In this document: positions 1 through 11,000 of the stretch, piece by piece
Layout of the letters: each line of letters begins with the position of its first letter
Numbering within the stretch: position 1 is the first letter of the stretch
Assembly: GCA_963210315.1 (NCBI GenBank)
Contig: OY723243.1
Coordinates: 682,001 to 746,000 of the forward strand
Source: Rhynchopus euleeides
Taxonomy: Eukaryota; Euglenozoa; Diplonemea; Diplonemida; Diplonemidae
Direction: 5' to 3'
DNA: 64,000 nt
The notes under the pieces: generated by a model
What the model was told of the DNA's origin: nothing
The model's input: only the letters and a program-made list of their open reading frames with translations
The model's database searches: none
Made by a program: the position numbers and the translations under genes

Positions 1-2346
1 ATTTGTAAAGTCCTGGCCATGACACGGGAGTTTCAAAATCTAGAAAAATGAGCGCTTTCTTCTGCTGAATTGTCTCCTCGAGAGGAGACGCGCGCACACA
101 CTTCAGCCATCCTTCCTTCGGTTTGAACGGCTTTTTTGGGTCTGCGGGCCGCACCTCTCGCAACCCCCTCCCCGGCGAGGGAGAGGGTCGCTGTTTCGGG
201 CTTCAGGCAGATGTCTCCTCTGTTGGAATTTGGACTCCGCCCCACCCTGCCACTGCCCCCCCATCACACGCTGGGCTTCCGACCGAGCTGCGCTGATTCA
301 AATCAATGCGATGGGGCTCAGCCGCAACCAGCCGCAAGCTCACAACGCAGGGAGGCAGGGCGCGGAATATCCGAGGCCTGCGAGAGACGAATTGATTGCA
401 GGGCAGACTGACCCACCGCCACTCCGACGGAGGTGATGGGCACAAAGGAACCAGCACCATTCTCGGTGCCGGTCACATTCAGCCCAGGGCAATTCTTTGT
501 GCGAAGCAGAAAGGCAGAGCTGCAGGGTAAAGGTGGGGGTGTGGGGCAAGGGGAGGGAAGAGAGAAAGAGAGACACCGCAGGGAGATGCAGGTCGATGCC
601 AGGCACAGCACGCTGCATTCATCACAACGGGGAAGAGTTCGGGGTGGGAATAGGGGGGGGGGTGCAGGGTTATTCTTTGCTGCTGGTTTTGTTCCGGCTT
701 CTCTTCTGCGTTTGTTCGTTGTTTTATGTATTCTGCTCGGTATCGACAACACCCGGCCTGGCGCCTCCGGCAGGGCACACCAGACTGGCGATTGGTTTTG
801 CTTTCGGCATTTTATGTAGGGACAACGGGGGAAAGGGGGCGGGAATGAGGGGAACGGGGGAGTGCATAGGGGGTAGCAACAGCAGCCTGCTCTGATTCGA
901 ACCTTGGGGGGCAAACAGAGAGAGGCAAAGGCAATGTGTGGATGAGGGAGGCGGGAGGACGAGTCTCCAGTGTATGGTCCTGGAGGCCTTTCCGGGGCAA
1001 CACTCTCTCGGTGATTTAGCCAGGGCGTCAGCCCAGACAGAGACGGGAGACAGTCACGGGGGCATTTCCATAGCCCGGTCGACCTGGTGTAATATGAAGC
1101 ACCCCCTACAGCAGCACGCCGACACACACAGAGCGGGCAACGCAAATCATTGAGACACCCACAGGCGGACAGAGCGGTGTACACCCTCCCTTGCCAGAGA
1201 GGAGGTGCATCGCGGGTCCGGACATATATTTTATAAGGCACCAGCACAACCTTGTCAACCAAATCAAAGAGAGGAAGATGGGGCGGTTTGTCTGCGCATA
1301 AGGCTAAATAAATCGAAAAATCCCTGTTGTTGAAAAACGGCAGAACTCAAAAAAAAAATAACCAACGACGAATTATAAAAACTGCAAACAACAAAAAAAT
1401 AGACGGGCATTGGCTTGCTCAATGCCCTCAGGCTACGGCAGGTGGGCTGACCCCACCCACGCAGTGTATCAACAACCAGGAACAAAATCGGGCCGTATCA
1501 CTGTCCCGTGAAGCAGAGCCGTGTCACGGACAGGATGGGTGTCCAGGAAACGGCGGCAGTGTCTGGGTGGGTTGTGGAGTGGGTGGGCATGGTGGGTGCA
1601 AGGAACAAGCAGCAGTGCAGTGTTGTCGGACACGCACCCCACAGCGCAACCAGTAAGCGGCAAACAAAAATCAAAAAAAAAAGGAACCCCGCATCGGAAG
1701 GAAGGGAAAAAATTGCCATCTGCGCTGGGACGAAGGGTGCGAGCGGGCGAGGCACAGTTGGATTCCTCCGGCCAGAAGAACCCGAAACAGTGCCCCACCC
1801 GGCTGGAACCGGCCAAATTTGGCTCACACACCCACTCCCGTCGTGGCATCGGCTTCAATCTTTGAACTTCCATTGGAGACCCAACCATCCCGTCACTCGG
1901 GGTGGGGATGGGTCCCCCCAGACAGACTGAGGGCATTTATACCAGGGCACCAAGAACGGCAGCCGGGCAACGGGGCCCCACCAAAGCACCAGTGCGACAG
2001 CCGGAAGACTTTTCGCTGGCGGTGCGGGAGCGGGAGGGAAGGCGGCATGGCAAAACGGGATGCCAAAATTTGTGCCGGTATATTCCCAGATCACCCCCCC
2101 CCCCCCACGGTGGGGCATATGGCGAAACAGCAGAGACACGGGAGGCGGGGGGGGGGGGGTGTGGAATGGTAGCACGCGCACTGTGCTGTGTATCATTGGG
2201 CTCTCTTTGCAGCGGGATTTTCAAGAGAGAGGGGTGGGGGGGGGGGGGGGGGAGGGGGCGAGGGTGGCAGCGCACGCAAACCTCGAGGGCGGGCAGAAAG
2301 CAACAGGTTGCAGCAAATCATTTTTTAAATTTTTTGTTCATTTTTT
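1..2346. other. no gene recognised
   Basis: I see no convincing coding region here. The open frames on both strands are short, overlap one another and are rich in low-complexity residues. The stretch contains poly-C/poly-G runs (for example near 2094-2106, 2147-2158 and 2238-2253) and a small perfect hairpin near 71-88 with arms GTCTCCTC and GAGGAGAC. Confidence 0.5.
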
Positions 2347-2581
2347 CAGGGTATAAGATAGACTTTTTTTCTGGCGCCGTTTTCCGGTTTTTCTGGTTTT
2401 GAAAATTTTTCGCGCGCGCCTTCGGCGCGCGCGACCCGCGCAAACCCTCCCAGAATCTGAGAGGGCCCGGTGCCTGCGCGCGTCCTGTCGTACTGAGGCT
2501 GCTTGGTGGGGCAGGCGCAGCAGCTGCTTTGAAAGTTTGGACTCTCGGCCAAAAAACCGGTCTGGTGCAATTTTTTTACGC

Positions 2582-2632
2582 AGGGGGGTCTGGGGGGCGG
2601 AGCCCCCCAGCCGCCGGAGGCCACGGTAGTGA
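2582..2632 (+). repeat. GC palindrome module, copy 1
   Basis: This is a block of about 50 bp with a hairpin core (CTGGGGGG, loop CGGAG, CCCCCCAG) followed by GCCGCCGGAGGCCACGGTAG. Near-identical blocks occur at 15011-15069 (inverted), 36744-36798 and 63108-63162. Confidence 0.8.
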
Positions 2633-3055
2633 TCATCTGTTCCCTACAGTCTGGATTCGCTTGTAAGTAGGAAGGCTTCGCTGTATCGCAGCCCGGCCAG
2701 CAGGAGATCACTGGTCCTTGAGGGTTCAACCTTCAGGGTGGAGGAGGACGGGGGAGCGACCACTCGTGACAGGTGTGCGTTGTGGGTGGAGTGGGTGCAC
2801 GACAGAATGGCCAAAGGGTCCACGAGATCTCTGCACACATTCCGTTATCGAGGAAATGGGCACCTAGCTGTGACGACAGGCAACAAACAAATCTCATCTG
2901 TTAGTTGCCCCCAATAGGCTTGGCGACCTTCAAGATTGCTTGAAAGTCGTTCGTGTTCTCGTCTCAGCCCTCCAGACAAGCAGATCTGTCTCGAGTTGGT
3001 GGGCTGTCGCCATGTATTCGATGGCACCGAGTGACGCTGCACAGAGGCAGACGAC

Positions 3056-3106
3056 ACGGTGAACTCCAGCGGAGGTTACCCTACCTCCGCTGGAGTACAC
3101 CGTGTG
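3056..3106. repeat. long hairpin inside the dispersed repeat
   Basis: The arm beginning CACGGTGAACTCCAGCGG is answered by its complement ending CCGCTGGAGTACACCGTG around a loop of about 6 nt. The same hairpin is preserved in the second copy near 63756-63808, so it belongs to the element and is not a chance palindrome. Confidence 0.7.
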
Positions 3107-3548
3107 TCTCCCATGAGTCTCAACTAGCGGGAGTCGTAAATTAGCTGGAAAATAGACTCCCGTCTCCAGTACAGACTGCAGTCTTAGACTCCCTCTTAGA
3201 CACTCGCTAGGGTGGCTGGAGTCCACCATGTGTGCACCTTCAAAACAGAAGAGGCCTGCATGACGAGGGCATCACCACCCACCGGGCCCCACCGGGCCAC
3301 CCGCTAGGTCCATTTTTTCTTCTCCGCTTCTCTGCCTTCTTTGGACTATTTGAGCTCTGTGCGGATCACGATGGGGTCACTTTCTATTTTTTTATGGCGT
3401 TTTTTCTGACTGTTTTACTGTCCCAAAGTCACAAAAAAAACCGCCAAAAATGAGATCGACCTTTTTTTTTTTCTCCAGAAAACCGGGAACCGGGAAACCC
3501 TGGTTTTGAAAACCGGAAAACCAGACCTATCTTATCCCCTGATTTTTT

Positions 3549-5028
3549 TATGAGGGTGGGGGCGGTGGAGGGGGGGGGGTTTAATTTTCTGAACGATCGG
3601 CCAACAGATACAGCCGCTGTGTGGGTGAAAAAAACCGGTGTATTTCAGTTTTCATCGGGATATTGGAGAGCGACCACCCGTGTGACACGTGAGTGCGTCA
3701 CGGGTGGAGCGGTGCACGGCAAGGCCACAAACAGGAGTAGTCATACTTGCCCCCCCTTGCGCCACACGAATGACCAAGGCTGCCTCACCTCACTGTCCTG
3801 CACTTTAGACACAGAACCACTCTCCTATTTTCCCGAATTCTGCCGTCGCCAACATCCTACAGCCGAGGTGAAGAAGGCAAAAGGGCAGCCGCAAAGGACA
3901 AGACAAACCCAGGGGGTGTTGGGCGATCGGGAATACGGGTGGTGGAAAGGGGGGCAGAGGAGTGGCATATTGTAGAAACAGTCCCTCCGCATGGGTGGTT
4001 TTTAAGGTGGGATATTCGGTGTGGAATAGGGAGGGGTGACAGGAGAGGGAGAGGGAGTCCGAATTCGAGTGCGGTATTTTTGAGGGGGTGTGTTGACATT
4101 CTTTTTGTCCTCATTTTCGGGTCGGGAGAAGAGCTGGGAACAGGTGCGGGGGGTGTTGCAATATCCCGCCGCGAGTCAGCGGAGAGATTGCAAATCAACA
4201 TGAGGTGTGTTCGGCAGCTCTCCAAAACAAATGATTCGGGGCACGTGCGCGTGATTTCGTGTGCACTCACCAAGACACAGCAGAAGTGGAAAGACAGACA
4301 GAACACCACACAACGGCGAAGCTTAGGTTATAGGACCGGGCAGGGGGGGGCAGGGGGGGGGGGGTCAACGAGATTGACGAAGGGGCGCGTTGTGTTCACG
4401 CAAAAAAAAACAGCGGGGAATATTTTTCATTGTTCGGAGCCTGCAGCTGCGATAGGGCTGCCCGAAAGGCCCAATGCACTATTCACATTTTTTTGGAAGT
4501 CCAAGAAAGCACTCTCTCTCACACACCCACTGAATGTTTTTGGGGTGGTGCTGAACGTCCCGAGGACACCCTGCTCTCGGTGCGGTACCCACTTGCAATA
4601 CACACAAGCAACCTATTTTGCGCGGGTCTACCCCACTCGAAACACAGCCGCTGTACACAGGTGAGATATCTTTTGGAAAGTGTGTAAAATAATGAAGCGT
4701 GCCGCTTGGGGGGTTGGGCAGGTCAGAAACCGTACCCTTCAAACCCATCGCCACACGACACACCCATTTTAGGTCGCTGATTCACAAGAGATTGGCTGGC
4801 CCCTCTTGACACGAAGCCCACATAGGAAAAATGCTGTGGGTGACTCGAAGGGGGCAAGGGGGTCGAATACGCATGCAACATGACGATGGGGAAGGCGGGG
4901 TGGGGGAGCGGGGTGAACAAGGTCTGTCAAAACCTCTTTCACCCACACACACACACACCACCGCTGCGGGGGTTGGGAGATCAAGATCAAAAGAATAGTC
5001 TCCCGGGGTTTGTTCTGCTGACTTCTTC
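3549..5028. other. no gene recognised
   Basis: This stretch lies between the dispersed repeat and the 3' end of the RNA-binding-protein gene. Open frames are short and compositionally biased. A CA microsatellite sits near 4941-4956. I see nothing else that I can support. Confidence 0.5.
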
Positions 5029-6807
5029 TTACGGCGAGATCGGCGAATCGTCGGACACGGCAGACAGGATGCTCTGCAGGCGCGACACAAGCGGCTCGGG
5101 CCTGGGGGATGCCCGCTGCCGGTGCTGCTGCTCCTCGGGGTCAGTGCACTCCGCCAGGATCGACGCCAGGTCACGTGCAAACGCGTTGTCGTCAAAGTCA
5201 TCCTCCTTCACAGGCGTCGGGTACCCGAACTCCACCGCTGCGTGAGCCTTGTTGCTCAGCCCAGACAGCGGTGCGCACGCCAGGGACGGGATGCCACTCA
5301 GCGACGCAGCCAGTGGGGTGTCGTGGCTTGGCGAGGACGACGGCCACGAGCACGGGCGGCTGCTGTCGCTGTCACCCCCGGTCAGCGGGGTCACAAAGGT
5401 GTCCTCCTCAGCCAGCGGCGTGCACACCTCCTTCGCCGTGTTGAAGGAGGAGCTGAGGGGTGTCAGCGGCAGCGTCAGAGGTGTGGACGGCATGATGGGT
5501 GACGCCACGGGCAAAGCAGAGATGGGCGACGGCATGGCGGGGGAGGCGGGCACCGGGCCAGGGGTGTTCGCAGACATCGTGGCAGCCAGCGCGTTGGGCA
5601 CCAGGGGGCTGAGCCCGAAGGAGGCCGAGAAGCTGGGGGTCTTGAGACCCCACCGCCCGGAGTTGCCATGCTTGTCGCTCCAGGTGCGAAGCTCGTCGTC
5701 GAAGGTGACGCCCTCATCGCGCAGCGCATCGCGGATGGAGTCCGCCATGTCGTAGTTGCGCGCCTTCCTGCACTCCTCGCGCTCCTTCAGCTTCTGCGAC
5801 GTAATCAGAGAGTCGCCGTCCGACGGGGTGTCGTTGAGCACGGCACCCGCCCAGGAGTTTGCGGCAGCCTGGTACTCTGCCTCTGTGCTCTCCACCACCC
5901 AGGCGTAGCGGTCGTACCCAGGGATGTGCTTGTGGTTCAGCTGTGCGCAGGCGAGCTGCTGCTCCGCTTGGGTTGCAACCTTCACATACCCGATGCCCGA
6001 GGGGCGCCCGTCCGCATTCTTCTCCAGCACCACGCTGTACTGCAGGATCTCAATCCCGGCGAGGGCGAAGAAGTTCCGGATGTCGTCGTACCGCACGCGG
6101 AAGGGCAGCCCGCGCAGCTTGATGCAGAACCCACCCTGCGCAGCACCCGCAGCTGCAGCCGCATGCGAGGGGGTGCCCCACCGCCCGCAGCGGCCGTCGG
6201 GCGTGCGCCAGGTCTTCATGTCGTCATCCCACACGACACCCATCATGCGCAGCTGCTCGCGGATGGCATCGGCACGCTCAAAGTCCTGCGAGCGGCGCGT
6301 CTGCTCGCGCTCCGCAAGCATCGCGGAAATCCTGGCAGAGTCAGCATCGTTCGCCGCATGCAGCGGGGCTGTGCTCGACTTGCTGCCCGTCCGGTGGTGG
6401 TTGCACCGGTAGCACTCCGCATTGCCGTACCTCGCGTAGTTAACGAAGCCGCACTTCTCGCAGTGCCAGTCCTTCTGCAGCTCGGCGTAGAGGTGGCGGT
6501 AGGGGCCCAGCGGCGGGACCACCTGGCGCAGCTGCATCTGCGACAGCTTCGACAGGGCATGCAGGTCCAGCACCCCGAGCTGCAGGAAGCGCGGCCAGAA
6601 CCTGGCGATGATGTCCCCAGGCAGCGAGTTCAGGAACTCCGTCATCACGTGGCTCGGCTGCGGCGCCACCTGCCCCCTGTGCCCCCCCTCGTGGCAGGCC
6701 CCTGGGGCGGCGGCAGCGGTCATCGTGGGTGTGGGGCGCATGTTCGCCAGCAGGTCGCCCCACATGCCACCCTGTGCAGTGTTCCCAGACATGGCCATCG
6801 TTGACAT
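5029..6807 (-). CDS. RNA-binding protein: RanBP2-type zinc finger, RRM and two CysRS-tail-like repeats
   Basis: This is a 592-residue protein from the ATG at 6807. The frame is open further upstream to 7047, but that part looks non-coding. A RanBP2-type zinc finger lies at residues 113-139 (W114, C116-X2-C119-X3-N, then C132-X2-C135; the second spacer is two residues longer than the usual X6). An RRM lies at about 226-306, with an RNP2-like strand FCIKLRGLPF and an RNP1-like GIGYVKV; the GLPF form resembles the quasi-RRMs of hnRNP F/H. A motif of about 47 residues occurs twice, at about 165-211 and 338-387: a helix with REE/REQ..R...F..AD.IR..LR, then GV.(W/F)DD...TW and GRWG. It resembles the C-terminal helical tail of cysteinyl-tRNA synthetases. 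Residues 390-592 are a Ser/Pro/Thr-rich tail. I infer a cytoplasmic or nuclear RNA-binding regulator; the exact role is unknown. It appears to be a single exon. Confidence 0.88.
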   Translation of the reverse strand: MSTMAMSGNTAQGGMWGDLLANMRPTPTMTAAAAPGACHEGGHRGQVAPQPSHVMTEFLNSLPGDIIARFWPRFLQLGVLDLHALSKLSQMQLRQVVPPLGPYRHLYAELQKDWHCEKCGFVNYARYGNAECYRCNHHRTGSKSSTAPLHAANDADSARISAMLAEREQTRRSQDFERADAIREQLRMMGVVWDDDMKTWRTPDGRCGRWGTPSHAAAAAGAAQGGFCIKLRGLPFRVRYDDIRNFFALAGIEILQYSVVLEKNADGRPSGIGYVKVATQAEQQLACAQLNHKHIPGYDRYAWVVESTEAEYQAAANSWAGAVLNDTPSDGDSLITSQKLKEREECRKARNYDMADSIRDALRDEGVTFDDELRTWSDKHGNSGRWGLKTPSFSASFGLSPLVPNALAATMSANTPGPVPASPAMPSPISALPVASPIMPSTPLTLPLTPLSSSFNTAKEVCTPLAEEDTFVTPLTGGDSDSSRPCSWPSSSPSHDTPLAASLSGIPSLACAPLSGLSNKAHAAVEFGYPTPVKEDDFDDNAFARDLASILAECTDPEEQQHRQRASPRPEPLVSRLQSILSAVSDDSPISP

Positions 6808-7017
6808 TGCGTACGCGGGAGCCGAGGTACGAAAAGCGTCAGGGAGGTGGTGTTGGGTGAAGTCGGTGCAACGGCGTGTTGTGTAGAGCTGTTTGTGGAG
6901 GGGTTTGTGTTGCCAGGCAGGAGAGGGGGCTGAAGCGTTGGGTGGGGTGGGGGTGGGGGGTTTTCGCATGAGTGAGCGAAGTGAATGGCTTGAGCAGGCA
7001 CAACACGGAGAGGGGGG

Positions 7018-7069
7018 GTAGTGAAATAGAAGTAGAACGGAGAACAAGAATGATCACCCTTCACTCGGT
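7018..7069 (-). repeat. short repeat upstream of the RNA-binding-protein gene, shared with the UGGT gene
   Basis: On the gene's sense strand this block contains TTCTACTTCTATTTCACTACC and begins CACCGAGTGAAGGGTGATCA. A near copy lies at 13153-13205, just upstream of the UGGT start. A third, partial copy lies inside the UGGT intron (8167-8198) close to its acceptor. All are in the same orientation relative to the gene, which suggests a leader-intron 3' end or another shared 5' element. Confidence 0.6.
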
Positions 7070-8000
7070 GATGATGTGTCTGAAATCCATAACACGGAGA
7101 GGGGGGGGGGGGGGTGGGGTTTGCGGGAAATGGGATGTGCTTCTCACTGGGAAGCTAACCTCTGCCTGGCACCGTTACGCCCCCCCCCCCCCGCCCCCTA
7201 CGCCCGATACCCCACGGCTGCAGGCCTCTGCCCCTTGCGGCCCGGACACCGTCTTCTGTTCGTTGCTGTTAACCCCCCCCCCCCCCTACACGGACCCCTC
7301 AACCAAAGAACCCACCAGCTGCCGGCCTCGATCAGATCTGGGTAAAAACAGAAGTGATTGCGCCGCTCTCGAAACACGGTCCGCTGTGACACGCGTTGTT
7401 GAAATGTAGCAGGTGATTTCGCATGACATTACATAAAGCACGACTTTTTTTTGGCTCGACACCTCCCCCCTCCGCCCCCCCTCCCCCCCTTTGGCTTGAT
7501 CAAACCAACATCACACATCACATCCGACACTTGAGACACGAGGCTTCTGGTTGAGGACGTGGCAATGAAGAAATGAAAGTTCGGCCCGCACAGAGTTGGT
7601 GGAGGGGGAGGGAAGGAGGGAGGGAAACATCTACTCCCGTCATCAGGTAATCCGGGGGTGGGGGGGGGGGGGGGTCATCCCGTCGAGCACTTACCGACAC
7701 ACCCAGCCATCCCCCCTCCCCTTGAGACCCGAAACCCACACAAAGCGGTTCATCTCTAGCGGCCTTACCGGATAATGCAAAGCGGAACTCAGCAATGGCC
7801 GGTGTTCAATGTTGCCGTTGTTACGGTGGTTGAAGTCAGCAGCCACCACACCACTCCGTACCCCTCCCCCCCCCCCCCTAAACAAACGAAAAAAGCAAAG
7901 GAGAAGGGGGCTGGAGAAGCGAAACTCTTCTCAAATCGGAGGGGTGCTCCATCGCCCAACCACATGCAGCATCCATCAAAGAGGTTTGGACAGAAGACCC
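7070..8000. other. intergenic, no gene recognised
   Basis: The spacer between the UGGT stop codon and the region upstream of the RNA-binding protein contains several runs of 9 to 13 C or G (7081-7092, 7180-7190, 7267-7276, 7658-7672, 7866-7878). I see no supported coding region or RNA gene. Confidence 0.5.
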
Positions 8001-11000
8001 CTACTGCCCTTCGAGCTCCTTCTCGAAGTCGTCGATGATCTTGTCGTAGCTCTCCCACTCGGGCACGATGCGCTTGGCGTTCACCAGTTTCGGTGTCTTC
8101 GTCAGAGGGTTGTTGCACAGGTCAATCGTCTTCGCAGCCTTCTTCGATTTCTGCAGGTGGGGTGGGTATTGAAACAGAAGTAGAAGGAATCACAAGGACG
8201 GTGGGGTGTGGGAGTGGGGTCGCATGTGACATTTTTTGCAGCCCCCGGCTCTGCCCGTGAACCCTTCTTGATAACTAACCGCAATGGGTTGTGCCCCGAC
8301 CCCCCCCTCTCCGACACAACCTTCCACATACCTGGTCACACCACGTCTCGCACCACAGCCAGTGCTCTGGCAGGGAGAAGATCTTCACCATATTCTGCGA
8401 GTAGTTTGGAAGATCCTGGTCCAAGTTTGCCAGGGATCCGGGGTCACGAGAGAGCTGGTCGTAGATCGCCCTGTAGGCATCCCCTGCACCCTGGGCACGG
8501 AACCGCTTCAGGTCCACGACGTAGATTGCAGAAATGTGGTACGGCCTCCCCTGCAGGTGGTCCTTCCAATAGCCCTGCTCCCAAAACCGGAACCCAAACG
8601 TGTCGTCGTTCTTATTCTTGATGCAGAACGGCGTGTAGGCCACAGGCGCCCCCTCCAGGTCGAGGTTGTACAGCTCATGCAGGTCCGCACGGATGATCTG
8701 GTCGGCATCCACGAAGATAATCTTCTCCACATCCAGGGGGAACAGCACGTCGAGGAAGAGCACCTTATACCCCCAGATGATACGCTGCTTCTGGGTCTGC
8801 CTCCGCAGCCACAACGGCCATTTGTAGGAGACAAGCTCGACCTCGAAGCCCCACCTCTCCGCCATCTTGTGGATGTTCTGCTTGAACTGGGGGGACAGGA
8901 AGTTCCCCAGGAACCAGAACTTGACCCGGTTCTTCGTGGGGTCGTTCTTATCGATGTGCAGCATCGCGGTGTGGATCATGATCTTGAGAAACCTCTCATA
9001 GAGGTGCCCCGTCGCAACGGAGAAGATGTTGAGGGTCGGCCTCTCCCGCACCGCGACCGCCTGGCCTGCAGCATCCTCCCCCTTCGCACCGCCTCCCTCC
9101 TCCGCCGACACAATCTCCCCGTCCTCGCCGTAGAAATACCCAGAGAGCTTCGACAGAACAGAGCCATCCTTCTTGGTATCATCGCCTGCAACACCTTCCG
9201 ACTCATCCTCCACAATGATGTCAGAGCTTTCGTCGTCATCTCCAACCTGAAGGAACTCAGCACCCGCCATGCCTGGGTTGCGCTCAACCTTCAGGTCGAG
9301 GCTGACCCCGTTGAAGGAGTCGATCACAACCTCGCGGGAGATGGAGTCTTCGGAGAAGACCTCCAAGGCACGCCCGACGTCCTCACGCAGACCGAGGGAG
9401 TAGGGCCCAGGGTTGGCCTTCAGCTGGAAGTAGCCGAGGTTGGACATCACGAGGGTGTCGACCTGCTGGGAAGACGAGGAGAGGCGGAGGGGGAGCCCGC
9501 GCGGGGGCTCGCCAGTCGAGGTGTCGATGCAACTCCCCGAGAGGATGAAGCTGTCCAGCTCGTATTCGGCGTGGAGGATGTTGGCGGACTGCAGGTCGGC
9601 GAGCTTGATGTTGTCCAGGTCATACCTCGCCCTGCGGGTTGTCACCATCCACGACTCCGGCTCGTGCACCCCAAGGGTCATCACCTGCTTCTCCGGGAGT
9701 GCGGTGAACGTCCCGGATGGAGGGGCAACCGCACCATCCTCCGTGAAGCTGAGCGAGCTGCTCATCACATATCTGTAGAAGGTTTTCAGCGGAACCTCGC
9801 TGAGGGAGGGTTTTGCGTTGAGGTAGACCGAGATGTCCAACCCGACTGCCGTGTCGCGGTGCTTCCCCCCGTGGGGGTGGTCCTCCTTTCCGGCATCGCC
9901 CTTCTTGTTGTGCAGGGTCAGGCCCTGCTGGCGCACGAAGCTGGAGAGGAAAGACGTCACCTTCTGAGCCTCGATAGACAGAGGATCGAGCACCGCGATG
10001 ACATCAAGGTTGATTGCGCTGGGGGAGGCCACGCGGTAGTCCGCGCGGAACCCTGTCCTGCATGGGTGGGGGCACGTCTTGTTGCTGATGTGGTGCGCCT
10101 GCGAGTCGATGGCGCGCCGCGGCCCCCGAGACCCCTGCCTCGCCAGCTGCAGCGCAGACGCGACAAACACCTTCGAGGCGATCCAGCTGGATGTCGCAAT
10201 GTCCTCCAGGGCCACTGCCGCCTCCCCTTCACCCTTCACCTCAACAGCCTCCCCCCACGACACACCCTCCAGCTCCGAGGTGAGCTCCGACGTGGCACCC
10301 CTCACCTTAGCGTAGAGAAGCGGGTAGTCCTCAGAAGAGAGCTCCTCAGCCCCTTCGGCGCGCACCCCCTTGTCCAGGATTGTGACATGCCCGTTGAGGA
10401 CGAGGCAGTTCGACGTGCCGGGGCAGTCCCTCCCGAGAACCTCGACGAGCTTTGCGTTGCCCGAAGCGGCTCCCCCCTCCGGGACCCCCTCCGCGCCGTC
10501 GAAGAGGACAGACTTGAAGAGGGGCAGCCTCTTCCTCTCAATCGCCCCTTTTGCGGCAACGGTCGCCAGGGCGGAGAGCGCCTTTGCTGCAAGGGGTCCC
10601 CCTGCCGCACCCCCCTTCACCGCGACGGTGAAGCGCGATGCAGCCTTCAGCGTCTCCTCTGCGCTATCCTTCTCTGCGGCTGTGGCGAAGAACTCCGCGA
10701 TGTTCCGCAGATGTGCCTCAGCGGTCTCCGTGGTAGGGTCCACCACCAGGATGAAGGAATACCCCGGGGTGTCGCCGTTGGAGTGCGCAGGGGGGGTGAT
10801 CCAGGTGGCGGTGGCGAGCGCGGCAAGCGCTGCCTCCGGAGCCTTGACGAGGGACTGCGTGAACCCCTTGGCATCCGCGACGAGGGAGAGGCGCTTCTCC
10901 TGCGCCCCGTGGTGGCTGAGGAGGAATTCGTGCACATCCTTCTCCGCGGGGCTCATCGCGTTCGTCTTCAGCAGGGTGACAACCGCCGCGCTCTCCGCAT

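Larger units (their letters stand above)
2347..3548. mobile_element. dispersed repeat element, about 1.2 kb, with degenerate terminal inverted repeats
   Basis: The right end reads, on the minus strand, TCAGGGGATAAGATAGGTCT followed by repeated TTTTCCGG-type sequence. The left end at about 2347 begins TCAGGGTATAAGATAGAC on the plus strand, so the ends form an imperfect inverted repeat. Positions 2866-3548 are repeated, inverted and nearly unchanged, at 63319-64000, which shows that this is a dispersed element. It holds a GC palindrome module (2582-2632), a CGCGCGCG hairpin near 2410-2433 and a long near-perfect hairpin at 3056-3106. No coding capacity is seen. It is probably a non-autonomous DNA element; the family is not recognised. 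Confidence 0.6.

Noticed and set aside
880..925. tRNA-like T-loop (GGTTCGAATC on the minus strand)
   Set aside because: The T stem does not pair beyond one base, and no acceptor or anticodon arms could be found.
318..1262. 314-codon minus-strand frame
   Set aside because: The translation is Cys/Pro/Ser-biased without any domain, in a region of skewed composition; I see no reason to call a gene.
5668..6804. 378-codon plus-strand frame
   Set aside because: It is antisense to the RNA-binding-protein gene, with Arg/Val/Leu-rich shadow composition.
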